A program made the translations under genes and the position numbers. From Actinomycetota bacterium (GTDB taxonomy: Bacteria; Actinomycetota; Thermoleophilia; Gaiellales; Gaiellaceae), in contig JACCZA010000229.1 of NCBI GenBank assembly GCA_013696185.1, positions 1 to 11,156 on the forward strand: 11,156 nt of DNA, in the 5' to 3' direction. Below, in pieces: positions 5,475-11,156 of the stretch (positions are counted from its first letter, which is position 1; the number at the start of each line of letters is the position of its first letter). A model generated the notes under the pieces. The model did not search any database and was not told the DNA's origin. It was given only the letters and a program-made list of their open reading frames with translations.

Positions 5475-6511
5475 GAGACCGGGGCCCGCGGGCGCTCGGC
5501 CGCGGGCAGGGCCAGCTCTGCGTTCTCCTCCTCGGCCGGCATCCGTCTGAGCGTCGCGATCGAGAGACCCTCGCGGGCGAGGAAGATCAATCCCACGCCG
5601 ACCCCGACGGACATCTCGACCACCTGCAAGCCGAGCCCGTAGGCGAAGCCGCGCGCATAGGCGACCCCGTACGAGCCGAGCGGGAGCGCCACTGCTGCCT
5701 GGAGCAGGCCGATGTTCCCGGGCCAGAGGGGAAAGATCGTCGCCACGTTCATCAGCAGGAGCACGAGTCCGGCGGCCGGCAGAGGCGCGTGGATGCCGAA
5801 GGCGCGCATCGCGATGTAGACCGCGAGCAGCTGAAGGAACCAGCCGGCGCACTGGAGGAGGATCGCGACCGTGGCCGCAAGCGGGGCACGGAGGACGCCG
5901 AGACCTTGCCTCCCCGTCTCGATCAGCCGGCGCAGCGCTCCACCGGCGTCGGGCAGGGGCCGCCGTTGCATGCGCGAGCCGGCGACGGCGAAGACGAACA
6001 GGACGAGGCCGGCGCCGACGGCGATCACGACGCTCGTGAGGGCCCAGTGGGGAATCCGCGCGGTCATCACGACGTAGCCCACGAGCAGGATCGCCGGGAA
6101 GAGGTCGAACAGCCGGTGCGCGAAGACCGTGCCGAGCAGCGTCGCGGTGTGCCCCTGGCCTCGCGGGAGGTTCCGCGTCAGAACGGCGACGCGAGCGAGC
6201 TCGCCCATGCGCCCGGGCAGGACGGCATTGGCCAGGAGGCCGATCGCGAACGCCGAGAAGACGCGACCGAAGCGCTCGCGCACGGTCGGCAGGGCCTGAT
6301 CGACCACGGTTCGCCACGCGAGCGCGCGGGCCAGCACGGAGGCAAGGTTGAGGGCGAGCGCCGCGACGATCCACCACCAGTCGACGATCGTGAACGCATC
6401 GCCGACGACGCTCCAGTCGGGCCCGCGCCACCAGAGCAGGGCGATGCTGAGCCCGATCAGCGGGAGCACGAGCGAGGCCCGCGCCCAGAAACTCCTCGGC
6501 AGAGCCCTCAA
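5471..6511 (-). CDS. UPF0104/AglD-type flippase-like membrane protein (LPG-synthase TM domain)
   Basis: A 346-residue integral membrane protein of the lysylphosphatidylglycerol synthase transmembrane/UPF0104 family, members of which are proposed to move lipids or lipid-linked sugars. Hydrophobic segments lie near 12-28, 43-62, 129-150, 155-178, 215-238, 246-262 and 290-312. Typical landmarks are FAIGLLANAVLPGRMGELAR (residues about 87-106) and the late NVATIFPLWPGNIGLLQAAV segment with PGNIG. No C-terminal soluble aminoacyl-transferase domain is present, so it is the membrane part only. The start is TTG at 6511, overlapping the upstream glycosyltransferase stop by TTGA with AGGAG 4 nt before it. 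The frame is open much further upstream, but that is the shadow of the glycosyltransferase. It may export the glycosyltransferase product; this is inferred from context. Confidence 0.87.
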   Translation of the reverse strand: MRALPRSFWARASLVLPLIGLSIALLWWRGPDWSVVGDAFTIVDWWWIVAALALNLASVLARALAWRTVVDQALPTVRERFGRVFSAFAIGLLANAVLPGRMGELARVAVLTRNLPRGQGHTATLLGTVFAHRLFDLFPAILLVGYVVMTARIPHWALTSVVIAVGAGLVLFVFAVAGSRMQRRPLPDAGGALRRLIETGRQGLGVLRAPLAATVAILLQCAGWFLQLLAVYIAMRAFGIHAPLPAAGLVLLLMNVATIFPLWPGNIGLLQAAVALPLGSYGVAYARGFAYGLGLQVVEMSVGVGVGLIFLAREGLSIATLRRMPAEEENAELALPAAERPRAPVS

Positions 6512-7659
6512 CGGGCTCCTGCCGCAGCCGCGGACACCTCGATGCCCGAGACGAGCTCGTAGATGCGCGCCAGGCGGCCACCGATGTCGTCCCAGGAATA
6601 GCGCTCCTCCGCGAGTGCCCGCGCGGCGGCTCCGAGACTCCGCCTGCGGGGCTCGTCCTCCAGCAGGGCCACGAGCGCCTCGGCGAGCGCGGACGGGTCC
6701 CCGGGTGGAACGCCGACGGCGGTCTCCGGGGTCATCACGTCCCGGTAGCCGGGAATGTCGGAGGCCACGACCGGTGTCGCGCAGGCAAACGCGCGCGTCA
6801 GCACCATGCCGAAGCTCTCGCCGCCGAGCGAGGGAGCGGCGAGCACCGACGCCGACAGGAGCTCGCGAGTCAGCTCCTCCTGATGGAGGAAGCCGAGCAC
6901 GTCGATCCCCTCGTCGCCGGTCCGCTCCTGCACCTGGAGCAACCGCACCGCGAGCGGATCCGCGCCGATCACACGCAGTCGCGCGCCCGTGCGCCGGTGT
7001 ACCTCGGGCCAGGCCCGAAGCAGCACCGGGAGGCCTTTCCGCGCCTCCTGCCGGCCGGCGAAGACGACGCGCCGCTCGCGTCCGCCCGGGTCGGCGCGGG
7101 GCGGGATCAGGACGCCGTTCGGGATCAGCTCGTAGTCGCCGGGAAAGTATCGGTCGGCCGAGTCGCGCGCCTGCGCGGACACCGCGATGCGGTGGTCGAT
7201 CCGGTCGACGAGGAAGCCCCACACGGGCTTGGCGATCTTGAGCCAGGACAGTTCCCCCGAGGCATGGAAGGTGGCCACGATCGGCGTCCGCGCGAGCGCC
7301 AGGCTGGCGATGCAGGGGATGGGCGTGAGCGGCTCGTGCAGGTGCAGCAGGTCGAAGCGCTCGCGCTCGAGCGCGCGGCGGATGGCGAAGATCGAGCGCG
7401 GGCTGAGGATGATGTTCGGCAGCGATCCGTTCGCCGGGACGATCACCGAGCGGCCGATCGGGATCACGTCGGGCGGCGGGCGGCCGCCACGGCCGTGGCG
7501 AGGGTGCAGCGCGCGCGTGAATGTTCCTGGCGGGTCGTGGCCCATGATCGTGCGCGTCTCGATCCCGACCGCCTGCAGAGCCTGCGCCTGCAGCTCGGCG
7601 TGCTCGACGACGGCGCCCCAGAACGACCACGAGTACGGGACGACGATTCCGACCTTCAC
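6508..7659 (-). CDS. PimA-like GT4 glycosyltransferase
   Basis: A 383-residue GT-B fold enzyme of family GT4, closest by eye to PimA, the GDP-mannose:phosphatidylinositol mannosyltransferase of the inner membrane face. Matches to PimA landmarks: MKVGIVVPYSW at the N-terminus, LHLHEP (105-110), IVATFHAS (127-134) with the catalytic-site His, FAGRQEARKG (200-209) with the Arg and Lys that bind the donor phosphates, and LGGESFG (278-284). It ends YSWDDIGGRLARIYELVSG, as in PimA. One difference is that PimA's N-terminal GGVQ loop is here GAVVEH (15-20), so acceptor or donor details may differ and no pimA symbol is assigned. GTG 7659 matches the family start exactly but has no Shine-Dalgarno. It overlaps the flippase-like gene by four bases. 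Confidence 0.93.
   Translation of the reverse strand: MKVGIVVPYSWSFWGAVVEHAELQAQALQAVGIETRTIMGHDPPGTFTRALHPRHGRGGRPPPDVIPIGRSVIVPANGSLPNIILSPRSIFAIRRALERERFDLLHLHEPLTPIPCIASLALARTPIVATFHASGELSWLKIAKPVWGFLVDRIDHRIAVSAQARDSADRYFPGDYELIPNGVLIPPRADPGGRERRVVFAGRQEARKGLPVLLRAWPEVHRRTGARLRVIGADPLAVRLLQVQERTGDEGIDVLGFLHQEELTRELLSASVLAAPSLGGESFGMVLTRAFACATPVVASDIPGYRDVMTPETAVGVPPGDPSALAEALVALLEDEPRRRSLGAAARALAEERYSWDDIGGRLARIYELVSGIEVSAAAAGAR
6516..6520 (-). promoter_or_regulatory. Shine-Dalgarno AGGAG deciding a TTG start
   Basis: On the minus strand GGCAGGAG is followed by CCCG and TTG at 6511. The spacing of 4 nt is short but usable. It lies within the last codons of the glycosyltransferase and supports the rare TTG start of the flippase-like gene. 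Confidence 0.6.
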
Positions 7660-7694
7660 GCGGAGGGCCCGGCGACGGGGAGTGGGCCGGCCAT
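7656..7694 (-). other. Possible 12-codon leader ORF coupled to the glycosyltransferase start
   Basis: ATG at 7694 opens a reading frame of 12 codons (MAGPLPVAGPSA) whose TGA overlaps the glycosyltransferase GTG in GTGA. This is the same 4-nt overlap seen for three real gene pairs here. A TATCCT hexamer ends 9 nt before the ATG. It could supply ribosomes to a gene that lacks its own ribosome site. It is very short and may be chance. Confidence 0.2.
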
Positions 7695-7703
7695 TCCCGG
7701 CAA

Positions 7704-7712
7704 AGGATAATG
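7704..7712 (-). promoter_or_regulatory. -10-like elements CATTAT/TATCCT in the divergent promoter region
   Basis: The minus strand carries CATTAT (7712-7707) overlapping TATCCT (7709-7704), about 45 nt before the glycosyltransferase GTG. The plus strand of the same spot reads GATAAT (7706-7711), which could also serve the deaminase gene. It is the most A/T-rich spot in the 82-bp gap. Confidence 0.35.
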
Positions 7713-7729
7713 GGCGCAGGCCCGGCCTC

Positions 7730-7735
7730 TAGACT
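7730..7735 (+). promoter_or_regulatory. -10-like element TAGACT of the deaminase gene
   Basis: TAGACT is followed by six C residues and ATG at 7742. No Shine-Dalgarno is possible in the C-run, so a leaderless start is likely. Confidence 0.5.
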
Positions 7736-7741
7736 CCCCCC

Positions 7742-8755
7742 ATGAGGGAGGGCCTCGCCGAGCTGCACACCCACCTCGGCGGCTCGGTCGCCTCAGACGC
7801 CCTCTGGAGCCTCGCGCACGAGCAGGGGATCGCTCTGCCGGTGAAGGACTACTGGGAGTTCGACCGGCTCGTCACCGTCTCGGATCCCCGCGGCGTCGAG
7901 AACCTCGACGCACTCGATGCGATCTATCACTGGACGGAGCTGATCCAGTCGAGCCCGCTCGCAGTCGAGCGCTCGGTGCACGGGGCGATCGGGGGCGCCT
8001 ACCGCTCGCAGGGGATCACGACGCTCGAGCTGCGCTTCAACCCGATGAAGCGTAATCGCGGCGGCGAGCGCGACCTCGACCACATCATCATGGCCGCGGC
8101 ACGCGGCCTCGATCGGGCGAGTCTCGAGTATCCGCAGGTGCGCGCAGGCCTGATCCTGATGATGGATCGCACGTTCACGCCGAGCCAGAACGAGGTGATC
8201 GTCGAGAAGGCGATCCGCTACGCGCCCCGCGGCGTGGTCGGCGTGGACATCGCGGGGCCGCGCCCTGGCGGCGGCCGCTTCGACTACCGCTCGATCGTGC
8301 CGCAGGTCGAGGCCGCGCGCGAGGCAGGCCTCGGTGTGACGATCCACGTCGGCGAGGAGGGAGGCGAGCTGGGTCGCCAAGAGATGGCCGAGGTCGTCGA
8401 GACGCTGCGCCCTGACCGGATCGGCCACGGCGTCCTGGCTGCCGACGACCCGCCGTTGATGGACGCGCTGCGCGAAGCCGGAATCGTCCTCGAGCTCTGC
8501 CCGACCTCGAATCTCCTGACGAAGGCCTTGGCGGGCGAAGACGCGGTGCGAGACACCCTGCGCGCATTCGTCGACAACGGCGTTCTGTTCACGATCGCGA
8601 CGGACGGCCCGGAGATGATGCGGACGCACCTGCGCGACGAGCTCGACCTGCTCTTGCGCATCGGCGCTCTCGACGAGACGGAGTTGCGCGAGGCGAACCA
8701 GCGTGGACATGAGGCGAGCTTCGTGCGGGGCGAGGGGCTGTTGCAAGCGACGTAA
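7742..8755 (+). CDS. Adenosine deaminase family protein with altered Asp pair
   Basis: A 337-residue metal-dependent TIM-barrel hydrolase of the adenosine/adenine deaminase family, which removes the amino group from purines. Family residues seen: ELHTHLGGS with the zinc-binding HxH (H9, H11), IHVGEEGG (H202 zinc ligand, E205 catalytic), RIGHG (H229), ELCPTSN (251-257) and TIATDGPEM with the zinc-binding D288. In true adenosine deaminases the last motif is usually SDDP or TDDP, where the second Asp contacts the purine; here it is Gly (G289). The zinc site and catalytic Glu are complete, so it should be an active hydrolase, but the substrate may not be plain adenosine. The gene appears to be its own transcription unit, divergent from the glycosyltransferase, with a leaderless-type start. 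No purine salvage gene is nearby to point to a substrate. Confidence 0.92.
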   Translation: MREGLAELHTHLGGSVASDALWSLAHEQGIALPVKDYWEFDRLVTVSDPRGVENLDALDAIYHWTELIQSSPLAVERSVHGAIGGAYRSQGITTLELRFNPMKRNRGGERDLDHIIMAAARGLDRASLEYPQVRAGLILMMDRTFTPSQNEVIVEKAIRYAPRGVVGVDIAGPRPGGGRFDYRSIVPQVEAAREAGLGVTIHVGEEGGELGRQEMAEVVETLRPDRIGHGVLAADDPPLMDALREAGIVLELCPTSNLLTKALAGEDAVRDTLRAFVDNGVLFTIATDGPEMMRTHLRDELDLLLRIGALDETELREANQRGHEASFVRGEGLLQAT

Positions 8756-8820
8756 CCGGTCGGGACGGAACCTTCTCTCAATACGCCTTTCGGTCAATGG
8801 TCGGCGCGTGACACCGCTGT

Positions 8821-8826
8821 TAGCTT
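8821..8826 (+). promoter_or_regulatory. -10-like element TAGCTT of the LuxR-domain gene
   Basis: TAGCTT is followed by seven bases (CGTCGCC) and ATG at 8834, with no Shine-Dalgarno. No clear -35 was found in the 78-bp gap after the deaminase gene. Confidence 0.45.
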
Positions 8827-8833
8827 CGTCGCC

Positions 8834-9100
8834 ATGAAGACCAACGCACCATCCCCGCCGCTGTCGATCACCGAACGTCAACGCCAGGTCGTCGAGCTGA
8901 TCGCCGCGGGCTGCTCCAACGACGAGGTAGGAGAACGGCTCGGAATCTCGCCGCGCACGGCGAAGGCGCATTGCGACGCTCTGCGGCAGAAGCTCGGCGT
9001 CCCGCGGCGGCGGCAGATTCCGGTGGCATATCGCGTGCTGACCGGAAGAGATCCGCTCGCTCGAAGCTTCGAGCCGATCTCTCTCGGTTCGGGAGGCTGA
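8834..9100 (+). CDS. Stand-alone LuxR/GerE-type helix-turn-helix protein
   Basis: An 88-residue protein consisting almost only of a LuxR/GerE DNA-binding domain (about residues 11-66). It shows SITERQRQVVELIAAGCSND (11-30), then EVGERLGISPRTAKAHCDAL and RQKLGVPRRRQ, which follows the usual LTxRExEVL...GxSNxEIAxxLxIS...KxHxxxxxxKLGV pattern. Two consensus positions differ: TERE is TERQ, and the usual TVK before the recognition-helix His is TAK. No receiver, PAS or ATPase domain precedes it, so if it is a regulator its activity must come from expression level or a partner. A 22-residue tail (RVLTGRDPLARSFEPISLGS) follows. It lies directly before a palindrome and a MalT-like ATPase gene, a class that normally carries this same HTH at its C-terminus. 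Confidence 0.9.
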   Translation: MKTNAPSPPLSITERQRQVVELIAAGCSNDEVGERLGISPRTAKAHCDALRQKLGVPRRRQIPVAYRVLTGRDPLARSFEPISLGSGG

Positions 9101-9107
9101 CGGCAAA

Positions 9108-9143
9108 CCGTGCCCGCCACGCGCCGGCGCGTGGCGGGCACGG
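9108..9143 (+). terminator. Perfect 36-bp palindrome, likely hairpin terminator
   Basis: The left arm CCGTGCCCGCCACGCGCC (9108-9125) is followed directly by its exact reverse complement (9126-9143), an 18+18 perfect inverted repeat with no spacer. As RNA it would form a very stable hairpin, starting 7 nt after the stop of the LuxR-domain gene. No T-run follows, so it would be of the T-less type proposed in actinomycetes. It also lies in front of the LAL gene, so a protein-binding role in control of that gene is an alternative. Confidence 0.6.
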
Positions 9144-9172
9144 CAGTCCTGGAAGCCGCAGGGAGAGCGCGG

Positions 9173-9178
9173 TAGGGT
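9173..9178 (+). promoter_or_regulatory. Alternative -10-like element TAGGGT of the LAL gene
   Basis: TAGGGT fits TANNNT and would give a leader of about 30 nt containing a weak GGGGTG ribosome site (9200-9205) 11 nt before the ATG. It is an alternative to GATCTT at 9205-9210; the sequence alone does not decide. Confidence 0.22.
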
Positions 9179-9204
9179 GCATCGAGGCCGCGCGAAGACG
9201 GGGT

Positions 9205-9210
9205 GATCTT
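9205..9210 (+). promoter_or_regulatory. Possible -10-like element GATCTT of the LAL gene
   Basis: GATCTT is followed by six bases and ATG at 9217, fitting the xANNNT leaderless spacing seen elsewhere in the window, but with a weak hexamer. Confidence 0.2.
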
Positions 9211-9216
9211 CAAAGC

Positions 9217-11156
9217 ATGAACGCCGAGGGCCTACAGACCCGCCGCAGGATCATCGAGCGGCCGAGGCTGACGCGCCTGCTCGACCAGTCGAAGGCCCGA
9301 ATCATCATGCTGGTCGCCCCCGCCGGCTACGGGAAGACCACGCTCGCGCGCCAATGGCTCGCGCAAGAGAACCGGAGAGCCGCGTGGTACATCGGAGGCC
9401 CAGCCTCCGCGGACGTAGCCGCGCTGGCGGTCGGCGTGGCAGACGCGGCGGCCCAGATCGTCCCGGGGGCGGGCGCTCGCGTGCACCGTCTGCTCTCGGC
9501 GACCCACAGCGCAGAGGACGATGTCGACTCTCTTGCTCAGTTGCTCGTCGAAGATCTTCGGGACTGGCCGTCGGGAGCGTGGTTAGTCTTCGACGACTAC
9601 CACTTCCTCTCTGGACACGTCCCCGCCGAGCGATTCGTCGAACATTTAGTTTCGTCCATGCCGCTGCGAGTAATGCTTACGTCGCGGACGAGGCCCTCCT
9701 GGTCAAGCGCACGACGCCTCATCTACGGAGAGGCGACGCAACTCGGAGGCCCTCTGCTCGCCATGGACTCGCAGGAGGCTGCGCAGTTGCTGGCAGACAA
9801 ACCGCAAGCGGAGGTATCGGCACTCGTTGCAATGGCCGACGGCTGGCCCGCCGTGCTCGCGCTCGCCGCACTTCGAGAGGAAGCTATCCTGCCGGCTCAG
9901 GGCGTCCCCTCGGCGCTCTTCAGCTACCTGGCAGACGAGTTCTATCAGGCCATTCCGCCTGCCCTACGCAGGGACGTCACCACGCTTGCTCTCATTCCTT
10001 CCATAACCGTGGAAACGACTACTCACGCAATCGGCCAAAACGCCTCACTTGTACTGTCAACTTGCAGCTCCTTGGGGATTCTCACGCGCGAAGACGATGA
10101 GACGTTCGGCCTCCACCCTCTGCTCCGTACGTTCTTCCAGCACAAGTTTGATCCACAAGACGAGCGCAGCAATCTGGCTGTGACGCGCCTTCTCTCCTAC
10201 TTCACGACTAAGCTTCTCTGGGACGACGCGTTTACGCTTCTTCAGGCTTATCCCGACAAGGCGGCAATCGTTTCACTTGTCCACGCCGCGATGGATGATC
10301 TTCTGTACAACAATCGACTCAGTACTCTTGAGCGATGGCTCTCTTGGGCGGAGCGAGAAGGGTTCGCTTCTCCGATTCTCAGTTTGGCTGGAGCAGAGGT
10401 CGCCGTTCGACAAGCAATGTTCGCTAACTCCGAAGCGATGGCTCTGGAAGCGAGTCGTGGACTGGATCAAGCTGATCCACTTCTCGCTCGCGCCCTGCTG
10501 ATCGCGGGCCGCGCTGCACTCTTGAACAGCAGGGAGGGTACCGCTCTAGCCCATCTGGACGCCGCGCGACGTGCGGCGTCCAATGAGGATACGCTTCGCG
10601 AGGTCTTCTGGAACCTCTTCGTCTGCGCCCTCGAGCTTGAATCTGACGCAGCCGAAAGCTACTTTGCACAGCACGAACGTCTCGTTCGCGGAAGCCCTGA
10701 TGACCACATTCGCCTGATGGCCGGCCGTGCGCACTTGGCGGGGCGCCTTGGAGGAGTTAAGCAACACCTGCTGAGCCCGACCGAAGCTGTCGATCTCGTA
10801 GAGAGAGTGCGGGATCCAATCATTCGCTCCTCGTTCCTCATTCGCCATTCGTACATGCTCGTCTTCTGCGGGCGCTACGAAGAAGCACTCGATCTTTCTG
10901 CACAACATCTCGACAACCTCGACGAGATCAGACTCACTTTCCCTATCCCCCACGCGCTAGTAGTCCGAGCGGCTGCTCAACTCGGAATCGGTGACGTGGA
11001 CTCTTGCACCGCCTCGCTCGACGAAGCACGCGAGCGCATCCGTGCACGAGGCGATGGGTACATAGAGATGAACTGCCGCATTCTTGAAGCTAAGGCCCTA
11101 GCGGCGCAGCAAGACTTCCGCCGGGCTCTGCTCACCGTCCCCGATGGTATGCCTAC
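9217..11156 (+). CDS. MalT/LAL-type STAND ATPase regulator, N-terminal 646 residues
   Basis: An open frame from ATG 9217 to the right edge (646 codons plus two bases) encoding the front of a large ATP-binding regulator of the MalT/LAL class. Seen: IIERPRLTRLL (12-22), Walker A VAPAGYGKTT (33-42), Walker B-like LVFDDYHFL (123-131), LTSRTRP (154-160), ADGWPAVLALAA (207-218) and LHPLLRTFF, all in the family order. From about residue 300 the chain is all helical with TPR-like repeats (for example YMLVFCGRYEEALDLSAQHL). These proteins usually end in a LuxR-type HTH; that end is outside the window, so it cannot be checked. The front is GC-rich, but from about 9640 A/T-ending codons become common. 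Two TTA leucine codons occur at 9583 and 9646. The inducer is unknown. Confidence 0.9.
   Translation, partial: MNAEGLQTRRRIIERPRLTRLLDQSKARIIMLVAPAGYGKTTLARQWLAQENRRAAWYIGGPASADVAALAVGVADAAAQIVPGAGARVHRLLSATHSAEDDVDSLAQLLVEDLRDWPSGAWLVFDDYHFLSGHVPAERFVEHLVSSMPLRVMLTSRTRPSWSSARRLIYGEATQLGGPLLAMDSQEAAQLLADKPQAEVSALVAMADGWPAVLALAALREEAILPAQGVPSALFSYLADEFYQAIPPALRRDVTTLALIPSITVETTTHAIGQNASLVLSTCSSLGILTREDDETFGLHPLLRTFFQHKFDPQDERSNLAVTRLLSYFTTKLLWDDAFTLLQAYPDKAAIVSLVHAAMDDLLYNNRLSTLERWLSWAEREGFASPILSLAGAEVAVRQAMFANSEAMALEASRGLDQADPLLARALLIAGRAALLNSREGTALAHLDAARRAASNEDTLREVFWNLFVCALELESDAAESYFAQHERLVRGSPDDHIRLMAGRAHLAGRLGGVKQHLLSPTEAVDLVERVRDPIIRSSFLIRHSYMLVFCGRYEEALDLSAQHLDNLDEIRLTFPIPHALVVRAAAQLGIGDVDSCTASLDEARERIRARGDGYIEMNCRILEAKALAAQQDFRRALLTVPDGMP

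Noticed and set aside
6512..7774. Upstream extension of the flippase-like frame to 7774
   Set aside because: The extension is an out-of-frame reading of the glycosyltransferase gene (Arg/Ala/Pro-rich); the TTG at 6511 with AGGAG explains the start.
8769..8797. Possible antisense promoter (TTGACC, 17 bp, AAGGTT) on the minus strand after the deaminase gene
   Set aside because: The -10 match is poor, no gene lies in that direction and the pattern is easily found by chance.
1..9100. Frequent repeats of CTCGAGCG-type words
   Set aside because: They follow from favoured Leu-Glu-Arg codons (CTC GAG CGC) in GC-rich genes and show no regular spacing, so they are not a repeat array.
9354..10100. Plus-strand open frame overlapping the LAL gene
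   Set aside because: It is the wrong frame of the MalT-like gene, whose Walker motifs lie in the other frame without any interruption.

Overview
The window is dense, mostly very GC-rich DNA (hand count 50 G/C of 60 at 2041-2100). It fits a high-GC actinomycete. I lean towards the deep-branching Thermoleophilia (Gaiella/Solirubrobacter-like) because of the recognisable small-protein and PimA-like glycosyltransferase types and the leaderless gene starts, but I could not test this. Genes are closely packed. Three co-directional pairs overlap by exactly 4 nt (menG-like/membrane protein ATGA, xseA/xseB GTGA, glycosyltransferase/flippase-like TTGA), and one convergent pair shares its stop codons in a single CTAG.

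Layout. 1-409 (minus) is the 5' part of an unrecognised gene that leaves the window on the left. It is divergent, across 24 bp, from a plus-strand pair: a UbiE/MenG-like methyltransferase (434-1156) and a polytopic membrane protein faintly like UbiA prenyltransferases (1153-1884). Next come a membrane-anchored long coiled-coil protein (1901-3265) and a 64-residue conserved-looking protein (3375-3569). Exonuclease VII follows (xseA 3647-4816, xseB 4813-5025), then a stand-alone cyclic-nucleotide-binding-domain protein (5058-5474).

A minus-strand operon meets it head-on: a PimA-like GT4 glycosyltransferase (7659-6508) followed by a UPF0104/AglD-type flippase-like membrane protein (6511-5471), together suggesting cell-envelope glycolipid work. 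Divergent from it is an adenosine-deaminase-family enzyme (7742-8755) with one altered active-site residue.

The right end is regulatory. A stand-alone LuxR-type DNA-binding domain of 88 residues (8834-9100) is followed by a perfect 36-bp palindrome and then the N-terminal 646 residues of a MalT/LAL-type STAND ATPase (9217 to the window edge). The composition of this last gene drifts to about half G/C (31 of 60 at 10261-10320), and it has the only in-frame TTA leucine codons I saw.

The clearest window-wide pattern is that most transcription-unit starts carry a -10-like xANNNT hexamer (often TANNNT) ending 6-8 nt before an ATG or GTG with no Shine-Dalgarno, which is the layout of leaderless transcription. 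Internal operon genes instead carry clear Shine-Dalgarno sites. I see no rRNA or tRNA gene, CRISPR array, insertion sequence or prophage part, and no gene-free stretch over 300 bases. I did not find a convincing new multi-gene system. The most promising candidates for a closer look are the LuxR domain/palindrome/LAL locus, the altered deaminase, and the compact leaderless promoter layout.
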